From Solimonas thermocellulolyticum (GTDB lineage Bacteria; Pseudomonadota; Gammaproteobacteria; Nevskiales; Nevskiaceae), in contig NZ_JBEPIJ010000008.1 of NCBI RefSeq assembly GCF_040327995.1, positions 1 through 64,000 on the forward strand: a DNA stretch of 64,000 bases. Direction: 5' to 3'. The translations under genes and the position numbers were made by a program. Positions 26,001-33,529 of this stretch are shown here, piece by piece; position 1 is the stretch's first letter; the number at the start of each line of letters is the position of its first letter. The notes under the pieces are model-generated. The model did no database searches and had not been told where the DNA came from. It saw only the letters and a list, made by a program, of their open reading frames with translations.

Positions 26001-26228
26001 ATCCTGCTCGACATCGAGATGCCGCGTGCCGACGGGTTCGAGGTCGCGACCTTCGTGCGCAACACCTCGGCGATCGCGCGCACGCCGATCCTGATGATCA
26101 CCTCGCGCTCGGGCGACAAGCACCGCGAGCGCGCCGCGGCGATCGGCGTCGACCGTTATCTGATCAAGCCCTACCAGGAGGACCAGTTGCTCGGTGAGCT
26201 GCGCGCGGTCCTCGCGGAGCGTCGATAA
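20088..26228 (+). CDS. chpA: ChpA-like hybrid histidine kinase with multiple HPt domains
   Basis: This 2046-residue core kinase of the Pil-Chp system. Five HPt sites with a HT(L/F)xG-type motif lie at about His653, His783, His917 (HTLLG), His1141 (HTFKG) and His1304 (HTLKG). An N-terminal FimL/Spt-like domain has LHQVRG around His52. The CheA dimerisation/ATPase part follows (N box Asn1628 in RNAVIHGIE, G1 near 1668, G2 GRGVGMD near 1720), then a CheW domain and a receiver with Asp1975. Phosphate should pass to PilG/PilH. Start ATG overlaps pilI. Odd: residues about 700-719 appear to be read out of frame (see findings). Confidence 0.93.
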   Translation: MNASPRPLLAIGIHWVRGELDQSIARARALIDHHAESGGDPLQLQQAYVELHQVRGTAAMIECHGLATVAAEMTAGLQDLMHQRIAEPEALYAALLGASVQLSDYIHALADGLPDCALVLQPAINELRLSRGRPVLTESELFVAQMQALGVTLPLPVDAAAQPGGAQRQARRLMALFQASLVAWVRGGADAQTGAARAGKIAEQIAQDATQPAVHQLWRVAAASIEAYLGRAITNALELKRLFGRLAAQLKLLAEAGEDAAAAQAGDLAFQLLFMIGRSSAQGARVRALRRAFELDRYLPTVATLEQMRRRIHGANTALLAKVASEIRSEFVRVKDQIDLMVRTGDETGQRSAAVADSLTEIGRTLSALGLLRLQEVILRQVQRLREASADGAQPALLMDLATAILRVENDLEDALFRQMQLADAAARELSEDVPAPRDLAEGRDALYREFLVNLARIKAAVDAYLRHGNESDLPACAALLQEIASGFEVLAQPQAAELCCRLSRPLAAPAYTRLREDSAYADRYADAVAAVEYYIEAQRSRLPGAERILADLIARTERLEQRDAAAAPALDDTADKAAGEAAEVPPRTERVAVAAPETLQPTELAAGADPEIREIFLEEAAEVGATLDAAFAAWSRDPKDRDALTTLRRAFHTLKGSGRTVGATEIGEFGWAIENMLNRCLDGSVAVTPGIVETVGRARAAAGTDRRISRGARHRRAQELATVIEHAREYAAGRTPVVATEPDIAQVFREDIGEKLAAVERWLAEHPEPEAEVAAEVVRAFHTLRGAARVVDAQALSELAGALEAYLDALVEAQRPLDAQGLALLREAVPLLQRWVGEVGSTAVVRQDAGPLLQRIEALHAELPKAAAQASAERQLVEIFASEAFELVSKIEDQVRGWQQSPESQRAAVELRMLSHTLLGAAQMSSCPAVAKVAQALNRSVDGAAARGIVPDAAAFALLLDLCEGLFGYLDRFREHRLADDDEGWTDRVNALGWAREAEAAAPAAAPSGEVPAATEPQAPTELPELSLDGFDAALDLPAPQATLAADAPPVADTAIEPSLDEPAPPSAEPAAAATDGEDAERIVEMPPDEAAQGPCDPELIAIFRAEAEELVESLDQSLAALERDPRQFAPLAEIKRALHTFKGSARVSGLHTLGEVAHRLESLFEDLEVGAVTADTHFFARTHNVVDGLHLALDDLRRGVIPEPLNLLDELSQPLAPAPAAAASEAPLATPPPVAPLPPPMAPVTLPSAAAASLPDDFDIDLAQTFAAEAEELMEILEAALPRWQALPGDFSPARDMLRVLHTLKGGARMAGLPVLGDAAHELESLIEGLEYAGELDAGALRVVEGAVAELRRYTDHLQRGQYAALITATDEAAQAPAAASALDTGAPAVVDGPAAEDVAEEAASQGLWDPQLFWRPEEDLEGLAAQRRETARVPVEALERMLNEAGEISIHRSRMDEHNAAIQAQLDDMAQAIQRVRDQLRQLDIETEAQITARGFNQAEGADRYAGEFDPLEMDRYTRMQELSRALNESVGDLAAVHAALDRLASEATTILLQQGRINTEIQQGLMRTLMVPFSRQVARLQRVVQQTANEHGKRVEFVVDGAEAELDRNVLERMTAPLEHLLRNAVIHGIETPEQRDGAGKPQTGRLRLSLWREASQLFMELADDGRGLDLDAIRQTAIRRGLIPADAEISDDEAAQFIFLPGFSTARQLTRDAGRGVGMDVVAAEVKQLGGNLELASEPGKGTRFKIRLPLTLALSQSLLIGVGHEIYATPLPSIEGITRIARDQLDAYLAEDGPELEYGGQRYRVRHLADLVGMPREAASDAKTAHAVLVRMPEGIGGSERHVAVVVDRLIGSREIVSKAVGPQISSIPGISGATILADGRVVLILDIAALVQDRTRRVLRTQMAERSGGEAPLAAQRDTIMVVDDSITIRRVTERLLAKHGFAVVTAKDGLDAMAQLATERPAAILLDIEMPRADGFEVATFVRNTSAIARTPILMITSRSGDKHRERAAAIGVDRYLIKPYQEDQLLGELRAVLAERR

Positions 26229-26693
26229 GTGAACGCCGATGAACTCTATGCGGTGCTGATGTCGGTGCATGACGACACCCTGCTGCTGCCCAACGCCGCG
26301 GTGGCCGAGGTGCTCGCGCGCGATGCCCTGCAGCCGGCCAGCGGCGGCCCCGACTGGCTCGCCGGATTCTGCGACTGGAACCACAAGCGCGTGCCGGTCG
26401 TGCGCTTCGAAGTGCTCAACGGCGGCGAGCGCGGCGGCGATCCGCGGCGGGAACGCATCGTCGTGCTGCACTCGCTCGGCCGTCACGTGCCGGGCGGGCA
26501 CATCGGCTTCGTCGCGATGGGTTATCCGCACCTGGTGACGCTCAACCGCTCGGCGCTGCGCCCGATGGCGCTCGATCGTGGCGATGTCGACGAGTTCGTG
26601 CTCTCGCGCGTGCGCATTGCCAGCCAGATCGCGCTGATTCCCGATCTCGAAGCGGTCGAGGCGCGGATCGCCGGCGCGCTGGCTGCGGCCTAG
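26229..26693 (+). CDS. chpC: ChpC-type CheW adaptor
   Basis: This 154-residue CheW-like protein begins with GTG at 26229, immediately after the chpA TAA (26226-26228). Blocks: SVHDDTLLLPNAAVAEVL, WLAGFCDWNHKRVPVVRFEV and a C-terminal PDLEAVEARI helix. ChpC gives a second adaptor, which in Pseudomonas links other receptors to ChpA. No CheR/PilK or CheB/ChpB gene follows, although they do in Pseudomonas. Confidence 0.85.
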   Translation: MNADELYAVLMSVHDDTLLLPNAAVAEVLARDALQPASGGPDWLAGFCDWNHKRVPVVRFEVLNGGERGGDPRRERIVVLHSLGRHVPGGHIGFVAMGYPHLVTLNRSALRPMALDRGDVDEFVLSRVRIASQIALIPDLEAVEARIAGALAAA

Positions 26694-26705
26694 CGGATTC
26701 GCGGC

Positions 26706-27632
26706 ATGGCCGCGAGTCTTGCGTCCGCGCCGGCGGCTCAGGCGCACCGCTGGATGCTGCTGTCGATCGCCGCGGCACTGGCGACGATGGTGCTCAAGCT
26801 CGGCGCGTGGAGGCTGACCGGTTCGGTCGGCCTTTTGTCCGACGCGCTCGAAAGCGTGGTCAATCTCGGCGCCGCGCTGCTCGGCTTTGCGATGCTGCGC
26901 CTCGCGATCCAGCCGGCGGATGACGAGCACGCGCACGGGCACGGCAAGGCCGAGTACTTCGCCAGCGGCTTCGAAGGCGCGCTGATCTTCGTCGCCGCGC
27001 TGGCGATCGCCTGGAGCGCGTGGCCGCGGCTGTTCGATCCGCAGCCGCTGGCGCAGCCGGGCCTGGGCCTGGCCATCGCGCTCGTCGCCGCGGCGATCAA
27101 TGGCGGTGTCGCGCTGCTGTTGCGGCGCGCCGCGCAGCGGCACCGTTCGCTCACGCTCGAGGCCGATGCCCAGCACTTGCTGACCGACGTGTGGACCTCG
27201 CTCGGCGTCGTCATCGGCGTGGCCCTGGTCGCCGTCAGTGGCTGGCTGCTGCTCGATCCCTTGATTGCGCTGGCGGTCGCGACGCACATCCTGTGGACCG
27301 GCTGGCGTCTGTTGCGCGAGTCCGCCGCCGGATTGATGGACGCCTCGCTGCCGGCGGCCGAGCGCGCCAAGCTGGATGCGATCCTCGACGACTTTCGCGG
27401 TGAGGGCATCGATTTCCACGCGGTGCGCACGCGGCGTTCCGGAGCGCGTCACTTCGTCAGCTTCCACGTGCTGGTGCCGGGGCGTTGGAGCGTGCAGCGC
27501 GGCCACGACTTCGTCGAACGCATCGAATCGCGCATCGCCGCCGAGCTCGCGCCGGTGAGCGTGCTGACCCATCTGGAGCCGATCGAAGACCCCGCGGCGC
27601 ACGCCGACACCGGTCTGGACCGCGTACCGTGA
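26706..27632 (+). CDS. Cation diffusion facilitator (FieF-like)
   Basis: This 308-residue metal/proton antiporter has about six hydrophobic segments. Metal-site residues: SDALESVVN in the second segment (Asp, with the family's HxxxD-type second half later) and the His-rich HAHGHGKAEYFASG loop. The C-terminal cytoplasmic ferredoxin-like domain ends with a VSVLTHLEPIED stretch. Probable export of Zn2+/Fe2+, though specificity is not readable. It follows chpC by 12 bp but functional linkage is doubtful. Confidence 0.9.
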   Translation: MAASLASAPAAQAHRWMLLSIAAALATMVLKLGAWRLTGSVGLLSDALESVVNLGAALLGFAMLRLAIQPADDEHAHGHGKAEYFASGFEGALIFVAALAIAWSAWPRLFDPQPLAQPGLGLAIALVAAAINGGVALLLRRAAQRHRSLTLEADAQHLLTDVWTSLGVVIGVALVAVSGWLLLDPLIALAVATHILWTGWRLLRESAAGLMDASLPAAERAKLDAILDDFRGEGIDFHAVRTRRSGARHFVSFHVLVPGRWSVQRGHDFVERIESRIAAELAPVSVLTHLEPIEDPAAHADTGLDRVP

Positions 27633-27669
27633 TGGCGGCGCCCGCCGCGGCCGGCTAGGATCGGCACCC

Positions 27670-28125
27670 ATGGCCAACCCGTTCGGTGGCGGCGACGTGA
27701 GCACCGTGGCGCACGCGATCCAGCTCGCGGTCGCGCCGGCGTTTCTGTTGACCGGCGTCGGCGCGACGCTCAACGTCATGGCCAGCCGTCTCGCCCGCGT
27801 GGTCGACCGTGCCCGCATTCTCGAGCAGCGGCTCGACGGCATCCGCGGCGCGGAGCGCGATCAGGTGCTGGCTGAGCTCGGTACGCTCGCGCGGCGGGCG
27901 AAGCTGATCGGTCGGGCGATCGGCTTGTGTACGTTTGCCGCGCTCGCGGTCGCCACCGTCATCATCGTGCTGTTTTTCGGTGCGGTGACGCCGGTACGGG
28001 TATCGGCACCGGTGGCGCTGTTGTTCATCGTTGCGATGCTCGCGTTGATCCTTGCGCTGCTGCTGTTCCTGCGCGAGGTGTTCCTGGCCACGCGCAGCCT
28101 GCGCATCGGCGGGCGCCAGACATGA
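27670..28125 (+). CDS. DUF2721 family membrane protein
   Basis: This 151-residue protein opens VAHAIQLAVAPAFLLTGVGA, then VMASRLARVVDRARILE, the DUF2721 signature. It has three predicted transmembrane segments (about 16-37, 84-105, 110-137). Function unknown. The gene overlaps the following VOC gene by 4 nt (ATGA). Confidence 0.85.
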   Translation: MANPFGGGDVSTVAHAIQLAVAPAFLLTGVGATLNVMASRLARVVDRARILEQRLDGIRGAERDQVLAELGTLARRAKLIGRAIGLCTFAALAVATVIIVLFFGAVTPVRVSAPVALLFIVAMLALILALLLFLREVFLATRSLRIGGRQT

Positions 28126-28529
28126 TCGAGCTGATCGCCAATATCGATGTCGACGACCTGTCCGCCGCACTCGCGTTCTACGTCGATGGCCTGGGTCTGG
28201 CCGTGCGCCGGCGTTTCGGCGACCTCGGCGTCGAGCTCTGCGGCGCGTCGTCGTCGATCTTCCTGCTGGTCAAGCCGGCCGGCACGACGCCGGCGCCCGA
28301 TGCCGCAGCGCGCGACTACCGCCGCCACTGGACGCCGGTGCATCTGGATTTCGTCGTCGACGATGTCCAGGCCGCCGCGGCGCGTGCGGTCGCCGCCGGC
28401 GCCCGCCTCGAAGGCGAGATCCGCACCCACCGCTGGGGCCGCATCGCGCATCTGGCCGATCCCTTCGGTCACGGCGTCTGCCTGATCCAGTTCCTCGACC
28501 GCGGCTACGATGAAATCGCCGACGCCTGA
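28122..28529 (+). CDS. VOC (glyoxalase/bleomycin-resistance fold) family protein
   Basis: This 135-residue protein has two betaalphabeta-beta-beta modules: ANIDVDDLSAALAFYVDGLG at 5-24 and HLDFVVDDVQAAAARAVAAG, ending DPFGHGVCLIQFLDRG. One metal-ligand-like His is in VHLDF and a Glu/His in the C-terminal module. Family members range from glyoxalases to drug-binding proteins, so no substrate is assigned. Coupled to the DUF2721 gene by overlap. Confidence 0.85.
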   Translation: MIELIANIDVDDLSAALAFYVDGLGLAVRRRFGDLGVELCGASSSIFLLVKPAGTTPAPDAAARDYRRHWTPVHLDFVVDDVQAAAARAVAAGARLEGEIRTHRWGRIAHLADPFGHGVCLIQFLDRGYDEIADA

Positions 28530-28603
28530 GGGTGCCCGTGGTATGGCCTTTGGAGGGCCGCGAGCATCGCCGCCCGCGGCCTCGATGGTCCCGCGGCCGG
28601 TCC

Positions 28604-31183
28604 TCAGCTCGGGAACGGTACGGTCGCGAAGGTGCGCACGGCGAACGCGGCGTACTCGGCGCGGCTGACGGTGCCACGCGGGTTGATGCGCGCCTGGCCG
28701 TCCTCGATTTCGGCATCGAGGATGCGCAGGTTCAGGGCTTCCTGGACGTGGCCGAGCAGGGCAGGGTCGACGTCGGCGGCGTCGACCACCGGCACCGGGT
28801 TGCCGTCGGCGTCCGGCGCGGTGAGCGCAGTGCCGGCATGGCCTTGGGCGCGCGCCTGCAGGCCGATGGCCTGGACCAGCGCGTAGGCGACCTGCTCGCG
28901 CGTGACCGGCGCCGAGGGCCGGAAGTTGGCGCCCTGCAGCGGCATCAACGGCAGCGAGGCAGTATCGCGGCTCAGGATCAGCTGGCCGCTGCGCGTGACG
29001 GCTTCTGCCGCGGCGGCGACATGGCCGGCGTCGGCCGGGATGTCGATGAAGCGCAAACTGCCGTCGTGCGCGCGCGTCTGGCGCACGCCCCAGGCCATGA
29101 GGTATTCGGCGAACTGCGCGCGTGTCAGCGGCAGGTCCGGCTTGAAGCCGCCGGGCAGGCCGTCGATCAGGCGCTCGGCGACCGCGGTCAGCACGAACGC
29201 TTCGAGCGGATGGCCGAACACGTCGTCCACGCCGCGCGGCGCGGCGGCAGTGAACTGGGTGACGTTGATGTCCGCCGAACCGGGGCCGGCGATGCCGTTG
29301 GTGACGCCGGCCGGATCGAGCGGCACGCCGGACACCGAGCCGATGCCGCGCAAGGTGAGAGTCCAGGTGCCAGGAATGCCGCGGCCGACGGCGGCGACAT
29401 TCGAGCCGAGTAGTGGCAGGGCGATGCCCGAGCCATAGCGCGTGCCTTCGGGGTCGATCAGCACGACCGCGCAGGTGCAGGGATTGCCGAGCGGCTGGCT
29501 CCACTGCGCGGTGACCAGGGCGATGTCGTCGCCGACCTCGAACTGCACCTCGCTGACTGGCCCGACCGGCGCGAAGTCGATGGTGTAGCGCTCGCTACTG
29601 GCGTCGCCCAGGCCGATCTCGGCGTAGAAGCCGCGCTGCGAGTGATTGGTGCTGCCGTAGTCGTCGCGCAGCGCGAGCGCCACTGCCAGCGCGGCCTCGA
29701 CGTTGGCGAAGCCGGCACCCACTTCCCAGCTCGCGTAGCCGGGCATATTCGTCGCGGTCTGTTTGAAGATCTGTTTGACCTCGCGCCAGGTCAGCGCCGG
29801 GTTGGCTTCGAGCAGCAGCGCGGTCAGGCCGGCCAGGTGCGGCGCGGCCATGCTGGTGCCGGTCTTGCGCGTGTAGAACGGAATCAGTTCCGGCGGAATC
29901 TCGCCGGACTCGATATCGGCCTGCAGATCCAGCGGCGTGAACGGATCGGCGGCGACGGCGCGCGCGGAGATGTAGTCGGTGCCCGGCGTGACCACGGTCG
30001 GCCGGTCTTCGACCACGAAGGTTTCACCGTCGACCTCGACCGTGTAGCTCGGGTGCGCCAGCGAGCCGCGCGACGACGACGGCGCGAGCAGGCCGGATTT
30101 CTCGCCGTTGGCGGCCACCAACACCCAGGGTGCTTTCTTGAAGTTGCCGGTGATCGTGTCCTGGCCCGATCCGGAATTGCCGGCCGAGAACACGACGATG
30201 ACGCCGCGATCGGCCAGCGCCTTGGTGGCGATGTTGGTCGGATCGTCGGGATCGAAGCAGGTACCGACGTCGCCGGTGTTGCCGAAGGAATTGGTGACGA
30301 TGCGCAGGTTGAGCTCCGGCGCTTCGTCGAGCAGCTTGAGCGCGTAATCGAAGCCGCCGAGCGTGTCGAGCACGAACACGACCGCGCCGGAGCCGTAGCC
30401 TACGAGCGTGGCGCCCTTGGCCGCGCCGGCGAAGCGGCCGCCCGAGGCCGTGCCGTCACCACCGGCGATGCCGGCCACGTGGGTGCCGTGCGAGCCGAGC
30501 AGGTCGGTGTTGGGCACGCCCTCGATCGGCGTGAACGGCACCATCTGGTTCTCGGTCAGGCTGCGCAGGTTCAGGTGCCCGAGGGCATTGCGCACCACCT
30601 TGTCGCCGAAGGCGAGATCCGGATGCGTCGCGTCGATGCCGGAGTCGTTGACCAGGATGGTCACGCCCTTGCCGGTGATCGGCTCGCCGGTGGCGTTGCG
30701 CAGCGCCGGCGCCGCCTGGGCCTGGTCCACCGAGGTCAGGTAGCGGGCGACCTCGTCCTCGTAGCTCAGCGGTGCGTTCCAGCGCACCGAGCGCACACCG
30801 GGCAGCGCTTGCAGAGCCTCGATCTGACGGCGCGTGGCCAGCACGCCGGCGATCGGCAGGCGACTGAGGGTGTAACCCCGCAGACCGAGCCGTTCGAGCA
30901 GACCGATGCGGTCGGGGCCGAGCGGGCCCTCGCCGTCGAAGCTGACGATCACCTCGAGCAGCTCGTCCTCCCCGAGCAGACCGATGCGTTCGGTGGTGGC
31001 GGCCTCGGGGTCGGTGCACTGGGCTTCGGCGAGCGGCGGTGGCGGGGGTAGCGGGGCGATGCCGCCGGGCTGGGCCGGCACGCCGCCGGTCTGGGGCGCG
31101 GTGCTGCTGCCGCAGGCAGCGAGCAGCACGCACAACAACAGCGCGGCGCCGCGGCTGCGGCCCGGAGTCGCAACATGGTTCAT
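28604..31183 (-). CDS. S8 subtilisin-type protease lipoprotein with C-terminal SLH domains
   Basis: This 859-residue protein has a lipobox at LLAAC (Cys24). The catalytic triad is visible: Asp180 (LVNDSGIDATHPDL), His232 (SHGTHVAGIAGGDG) and Ser443 (GTSMAAPHLAGLT), with the oxyanion Asn335 in SAGNSGSG. An inhibitor-like propeptide lies at about 72-135. From ~650 to the end there are SLH-type repeats (DVFGHPLEAFVLTAVAERLI, VTREQVAYALVQAIG, VSRAEYAAFAVRTF). SLH domains are rare in this group; they may tether the enzyme to a cell-wall polymer. Convergent with the VOC gene, divergent from the LuxR gene. Confidence 0.9.
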   Translation of the reverse strand: MNHVATPGRSRGAALLLCVLLAACGSSTAPQTGGVPAQPGGIAPLPPPPPLAEAQCTDPEAATTERIGLLGEDELLEVIVSFDGEGPLGPDRIGLLERLGLRGYTLSRLPIAGVLATRRQIEALQALPGVRSVRWNAPLSYEDEVARYLTSVDQAQAAPALRNATGEPITGKGVTILVNDSGIDATHPDLAFGDKVVRNALGHLNLRSLTENQMVPFTPIEGVPNTDLLGSHGTHVAGIAGGDGTASGGRFAGAAKGATLVGYGSGAVVFVLDTLGGFDYALKLLDEAPELNLRIVTNSFGNTGDVGTCFDPDDPTNIATKALADRGVIVVFSAGNSGSGQDTITGNFKKAPWVLVAANGEKSGLLAPSSSRGSLAHPSYTVEVDGETFVVEDRPTVVTPGTDYISARAVAADPFTPLDLQADIESGEIPPELIPFYTRKTGTSMAAPHLAGLTALLLEANPALTWREVKQIFKQTATNMPGYASWEVGAGFANVEAALAVALALRDDYGSTNHSQRGFYAEIGLGDASSERYTIDFAPVGPVSEVQFEVGDDIALVTAQWSQPLGNPCTCAVVLIDPEGTRYGSGIALPLLGSNVAAVGRGIPGTWTLTLRGIGSVSGVPLDPAGVTNGIAGPGSADINVTQFTAAAPRGVDDVFGHPLEAFVLTAVAERLIDGLPGGFKPDLPLTRAQFAEYLMAWGVRQTRAHDGSLRFIDIPADAGHVAAAAEAVTRSGQLILSRDTASLPLMPLQGANFRPSAPVTREQVAYALVQAIGLQARAQGHAGTALTAPDADGNPVPVVDAADVDPALLGHVQEALNLRILDAEIEDGQARINPRGTVSRAEYAAFAVRTFATVPFPS

Positions 31184-31334
31184 CTCTCACCCTCTTCCAA
31201 TGACGACAAGTCCGGCCTCTGGCGGGCCGGATGATCGGTAACGCAAGCACGAAACGTACCGTGCGCGCAGTGTAGGCCGTCCGGCGCCGCCGCGCGTCAG
31301 GGTTTTCCCCAAGCGCTTGCGGCCGGCGGCGAGC

Positions 31335-31357
31335 GTGTTGTATCTACGCGTAAACAC
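31335..31357. promoter_or_regulatory. Imperfect inverted repeat, candidate LuxR-type operator
   Basis: GTGTTGTA (31335-31342) and TAAACAC (31351-31357) are near-complementary arms with one bulge, ~50 bp upstream of the LuxR start in the divergent region between the protease and the regulator. It could be the regulator's site. No other recognisable operator is present. Confidence 0.3.
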
Positions 31358-31406
31358 AGCGCAGGGATGCCGCATCGGCTGCGGCCATCGACACGGGACG
31401 ACGAGG

Positions 31407-32327
31407 ATGCCGGACATGGCAGACAGCGGGCTCGACCGGCTCATCGAGGCGCTGTACGGCTGTGTCGTCGAATATCCGGACCCCGCGGTTTTTCGCGCCG
31501 CCGCCTTGGAGCGGCTGTGTGCCTGGTGTGGGGCCGGGGCCGCCGCCTGGCTGACCCAGACCGCGCAGGGGCAGCAGGCCGATTTCACCCACTGGCGGTC
31601 ATCGCTCGAGGCCGCGCAGGTGGCGGCGATCGCCTGTTCGTCGGATCGGCGCTGGCGCGAGCTCTCGCCGGCCGCGGACTGGTTGGTCGACGGACGCCCG
31701 GCGGCTACCGCGCTGGCCTTGCGGCTGGTACATCGTGCAATGCCGCTGCACAGCACGGTGCTGCTGCTGTTCGCCGGCGCACCCGGGGTCGCCGGCGCTG
31801 CGCTGCAACGTGCACTGGGCCACCTGGTGCAGGCCGGCAGTCTTTCGCTGCTGCAGCTGATCCAGCGCGACCAATGGTTGCAATCCTTGGGGCGGCCCTC
31901 CCGCGGTTGCGCCGCACTGGTCGATGCGCAGGGGCGCATCGTCCTCGCCAGCCGGCGCTTCTTCGAACTGCTGCCGGATCTCGGGCACACCGGGGACGAT
32001 CCACGTCTGCCGTTCCCGCTGCCGGCGGCGGTGCTCGCCCCAGGGCATGGCGAGCTCGATCTCGACCGGCTGCACGTTCGCATGCGGCGCAGCGGCGGGC
32101 TGCTGCTGATGCATGCGCGCCGGCCGCACCCGCTGGACGCCCTCACCCCGCGCGAGCAAGAGATTGCCCGCGCGCTCGCCGCCGGCAAGACCTTCAAGAC
32201 CATCGCCCGCGACTTCGACATCGCGATCAGCACCGTGGCCAATCACGCCTCGCGCATCTACCGCAAGCTCGGCTTGTTCCGGCGCGAGGAGCTCGTCGGC
32301 CTGCTGCGCCAGACGGCGGCTGCGTAG
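31407..32327 (+). CDS. LuxR-family transcriptional regulator
   Basis: This 306-residue protein has a C-terminal LuxR/GerE HTH (LDALTPREQEIARALAAGKT at 244-263, then TFKTIARDFDIAISTVANHASRIYRKLG). The N-terminal ~230 residues are a sensory region of no recognised family, with hydrophobic cores and CAWCGAGAAAWLTQ. No receiver Asp signature or autoinducer-binding domain is evident. ATG 31407 has GACGAGG in front. It is 84 bp upstream of the MBL hydrolase, co-directional, and may regulate it or the divergent protease. Confidence 0.8.
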   Translation: MPDMADSGLDRLIEALYGCVVEYPDPAVFRAAALERLCAWCGAGAAAWLTQTAQGQQADFTHWRSSLEAAQVAAIACSSDRRWRELSPAADWLVDGRPAATALALRLVHRAMPLHSTVLLLFAGAPGVAGAALQRALGHLVQAGSLSLLQLIQRDQWLQSLGRPSRGCAALVDAQGRIVLASRRFFELLPDLGHTGDDPRLPFPLPAAVLAPGHGELDLDRLHVRMRRSGGLLLMHARRPHPLDALTPREQEIARALAAGKTFKTIARDFDIAISTVANHASRIYRKLGLFRREELVGLLRQTAAA

Positions 32328-32411
32328 CGGGGCGATGGGCGAATCGCGCACAATCGCGCGCCGTGGCCGACAGCCACAGGCCCGACCGATACGACCGCCG
32401 CACTCTCCGAG

Positions 32412-33377
32412 ATGAACGCCGATCCCCAGCCGCGTCTGCCGCCCGTCATCGATTACCCGCACGGCATTGTTTGCGTCGACACACTGCAGGAACGCGCCGG
32501 TCTGGCCTGCTGCTATCTCGTGCGGCGTGGCGAGGACCTCGCCTTCGTCGAAGCCGGCACCGCGCCCGGCGTGCCGCGCCTTTTGGCCTTGCTCGATGCG
32601 CGCGGTCTGGCGCGCGAGCGTGTGCGCTACGTCATTCCCACGCACGTGCATCTGGACCACGCCGGCGGCGCCGGCGCACTGCTGCGCGAGTTGCCGGCGG
32701 CCAAGCTCGTCGCGCATCCGCGCGGCGCGCGACATCTGATCGATCCGTCCAAGCTGATCGTCGGCGCGCAGGCGGTCTACGGCGCGGCGGCGGTCGCACG
32801 CATGTACGGCGAGATCGTGCCGGTGCCCGAGGATCGCGTGATCGTCGCCGACGACGGTGCCCGTCTGCCGTTCGGCGATGCCGAGCTGCAGTTCGTCGAC
32901 GCCCCGGGACATGCGCGCCATCACTTCTGCGTCTGGGACGTGGTGTCGCGCGGCTTCTTCTGCGGCGACAGTTTCGGCCTGTCGTATCGGGAGTTCGACG
33001 GGCCCGGCGGCCCGTTCCTGTTCCCGACGACCACGCCGGTGCAGTTCGAGCCGGACGCGTGGATGCAGACGCTGGACCGGCTCCTGTCCTTCGCCCCGCA
33101 GCGCATGTATCTCACGCACTACGGCTGTGTCGACAACGTCGAGCATCTGGCGCGGATGCTGCGCGCCGGCATCGAGCGTTACCGCACGATCGCCGAGGCG
33201 CTCGCGAAGCAACCCCAGCGCCACGCCAAGCTGGTCGCGGCCTTGATGGCGGACGCCCTGCGCGAACTGGCCATGCTCGATGCGCCGGTGTCCGAGGCGC
33301 GCGCGCGCAAGCTGCTGGCCTTCGACATGGAGCTGAACGCGCAGGGCCTGGAGGTCTGGCTCGACCGAGCGGCGTAG
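32412..33377 (+). CDS. MBL-fold metallo-hydrolase
   Basis: This 321-residue metallo-beta-lactamase superfamily protein has the metal motif THVHLDHAGG (His78, His80, Asp82, His83). Further ligands come from the VAHPRGARHL, DAPGHARHHF and LTHYG blocks. Such proteins can be lactonases, thioesterases or glyoxalase-II-like; substrate unclear. There is no signal peptide, so it is cytoplasmic. Probably in one unit with the LuxR gene. Confidence 0.85.
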   Translation: MNADPQPRLPPVIDYPHGIVCVDTLQERAGLACCYLVRRGEDLAFVEAGTAPGVPRLLALLDARGLARERVRYVIPTHVHLDHAGGAGALLRELPAAKLVAHPRGARHLIDPSKLIVGAQAVYGAAAVARMYGEIVPVPEDRVIVADDGARLPFGDAELQFVDAPGHARHHFCVWDVVSRGFFCGDSFGLSYREFDGPGGPFLFPTTTPVQFEPDAWMQTLDRLLSFAPQRMYLTHYGCVDNVEHLARMLRAGIERYRTIAEALAKQPQRHAKLVAALMADALRELAMLDAPVSEARARKLLAFDMELNAQGLEVWLDRAA

Positions 33378-33421
33378 TTTCGGCCCGCATCTGCGCCGTT
33401 CGGGCGGAGTGCCAGCGCGGT

Positions 33422-33451
33422 GTATCGAGGCCGGGACGCCGGCCTCGATAC
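33422..33451. terminator. Perfect 13-bp hairpin between convergent genes
   Basis: GTATCGAGGCCGG (33422-33434), loop GACG, and the exact complement (33439-33451). It lies between the MBL gene (plus) and the hydrolase gene (minus), so it can serve both strands. No T run follows, so it may also be a REP-like element. See findings. Confidence 0.6.
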
Positions 33452-33529
33452 GGATCTGCCACGCTCGCGGCAGGTTTCTATGCGCCCGCGTGGCGGGCGA
33501 CTCGATCCGAACGGTTTGAGTGAAGCTGG

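Noticed and set aside
24234..27842. Very long antisense open frame opposite chpA (1202 codons)
   Set aside because: High GC with strong third-position bias leaves antisense frames open. The opposite strand has clear ChpA motifs, and the antisense translation is His/Arg/Asp-rich without domains.
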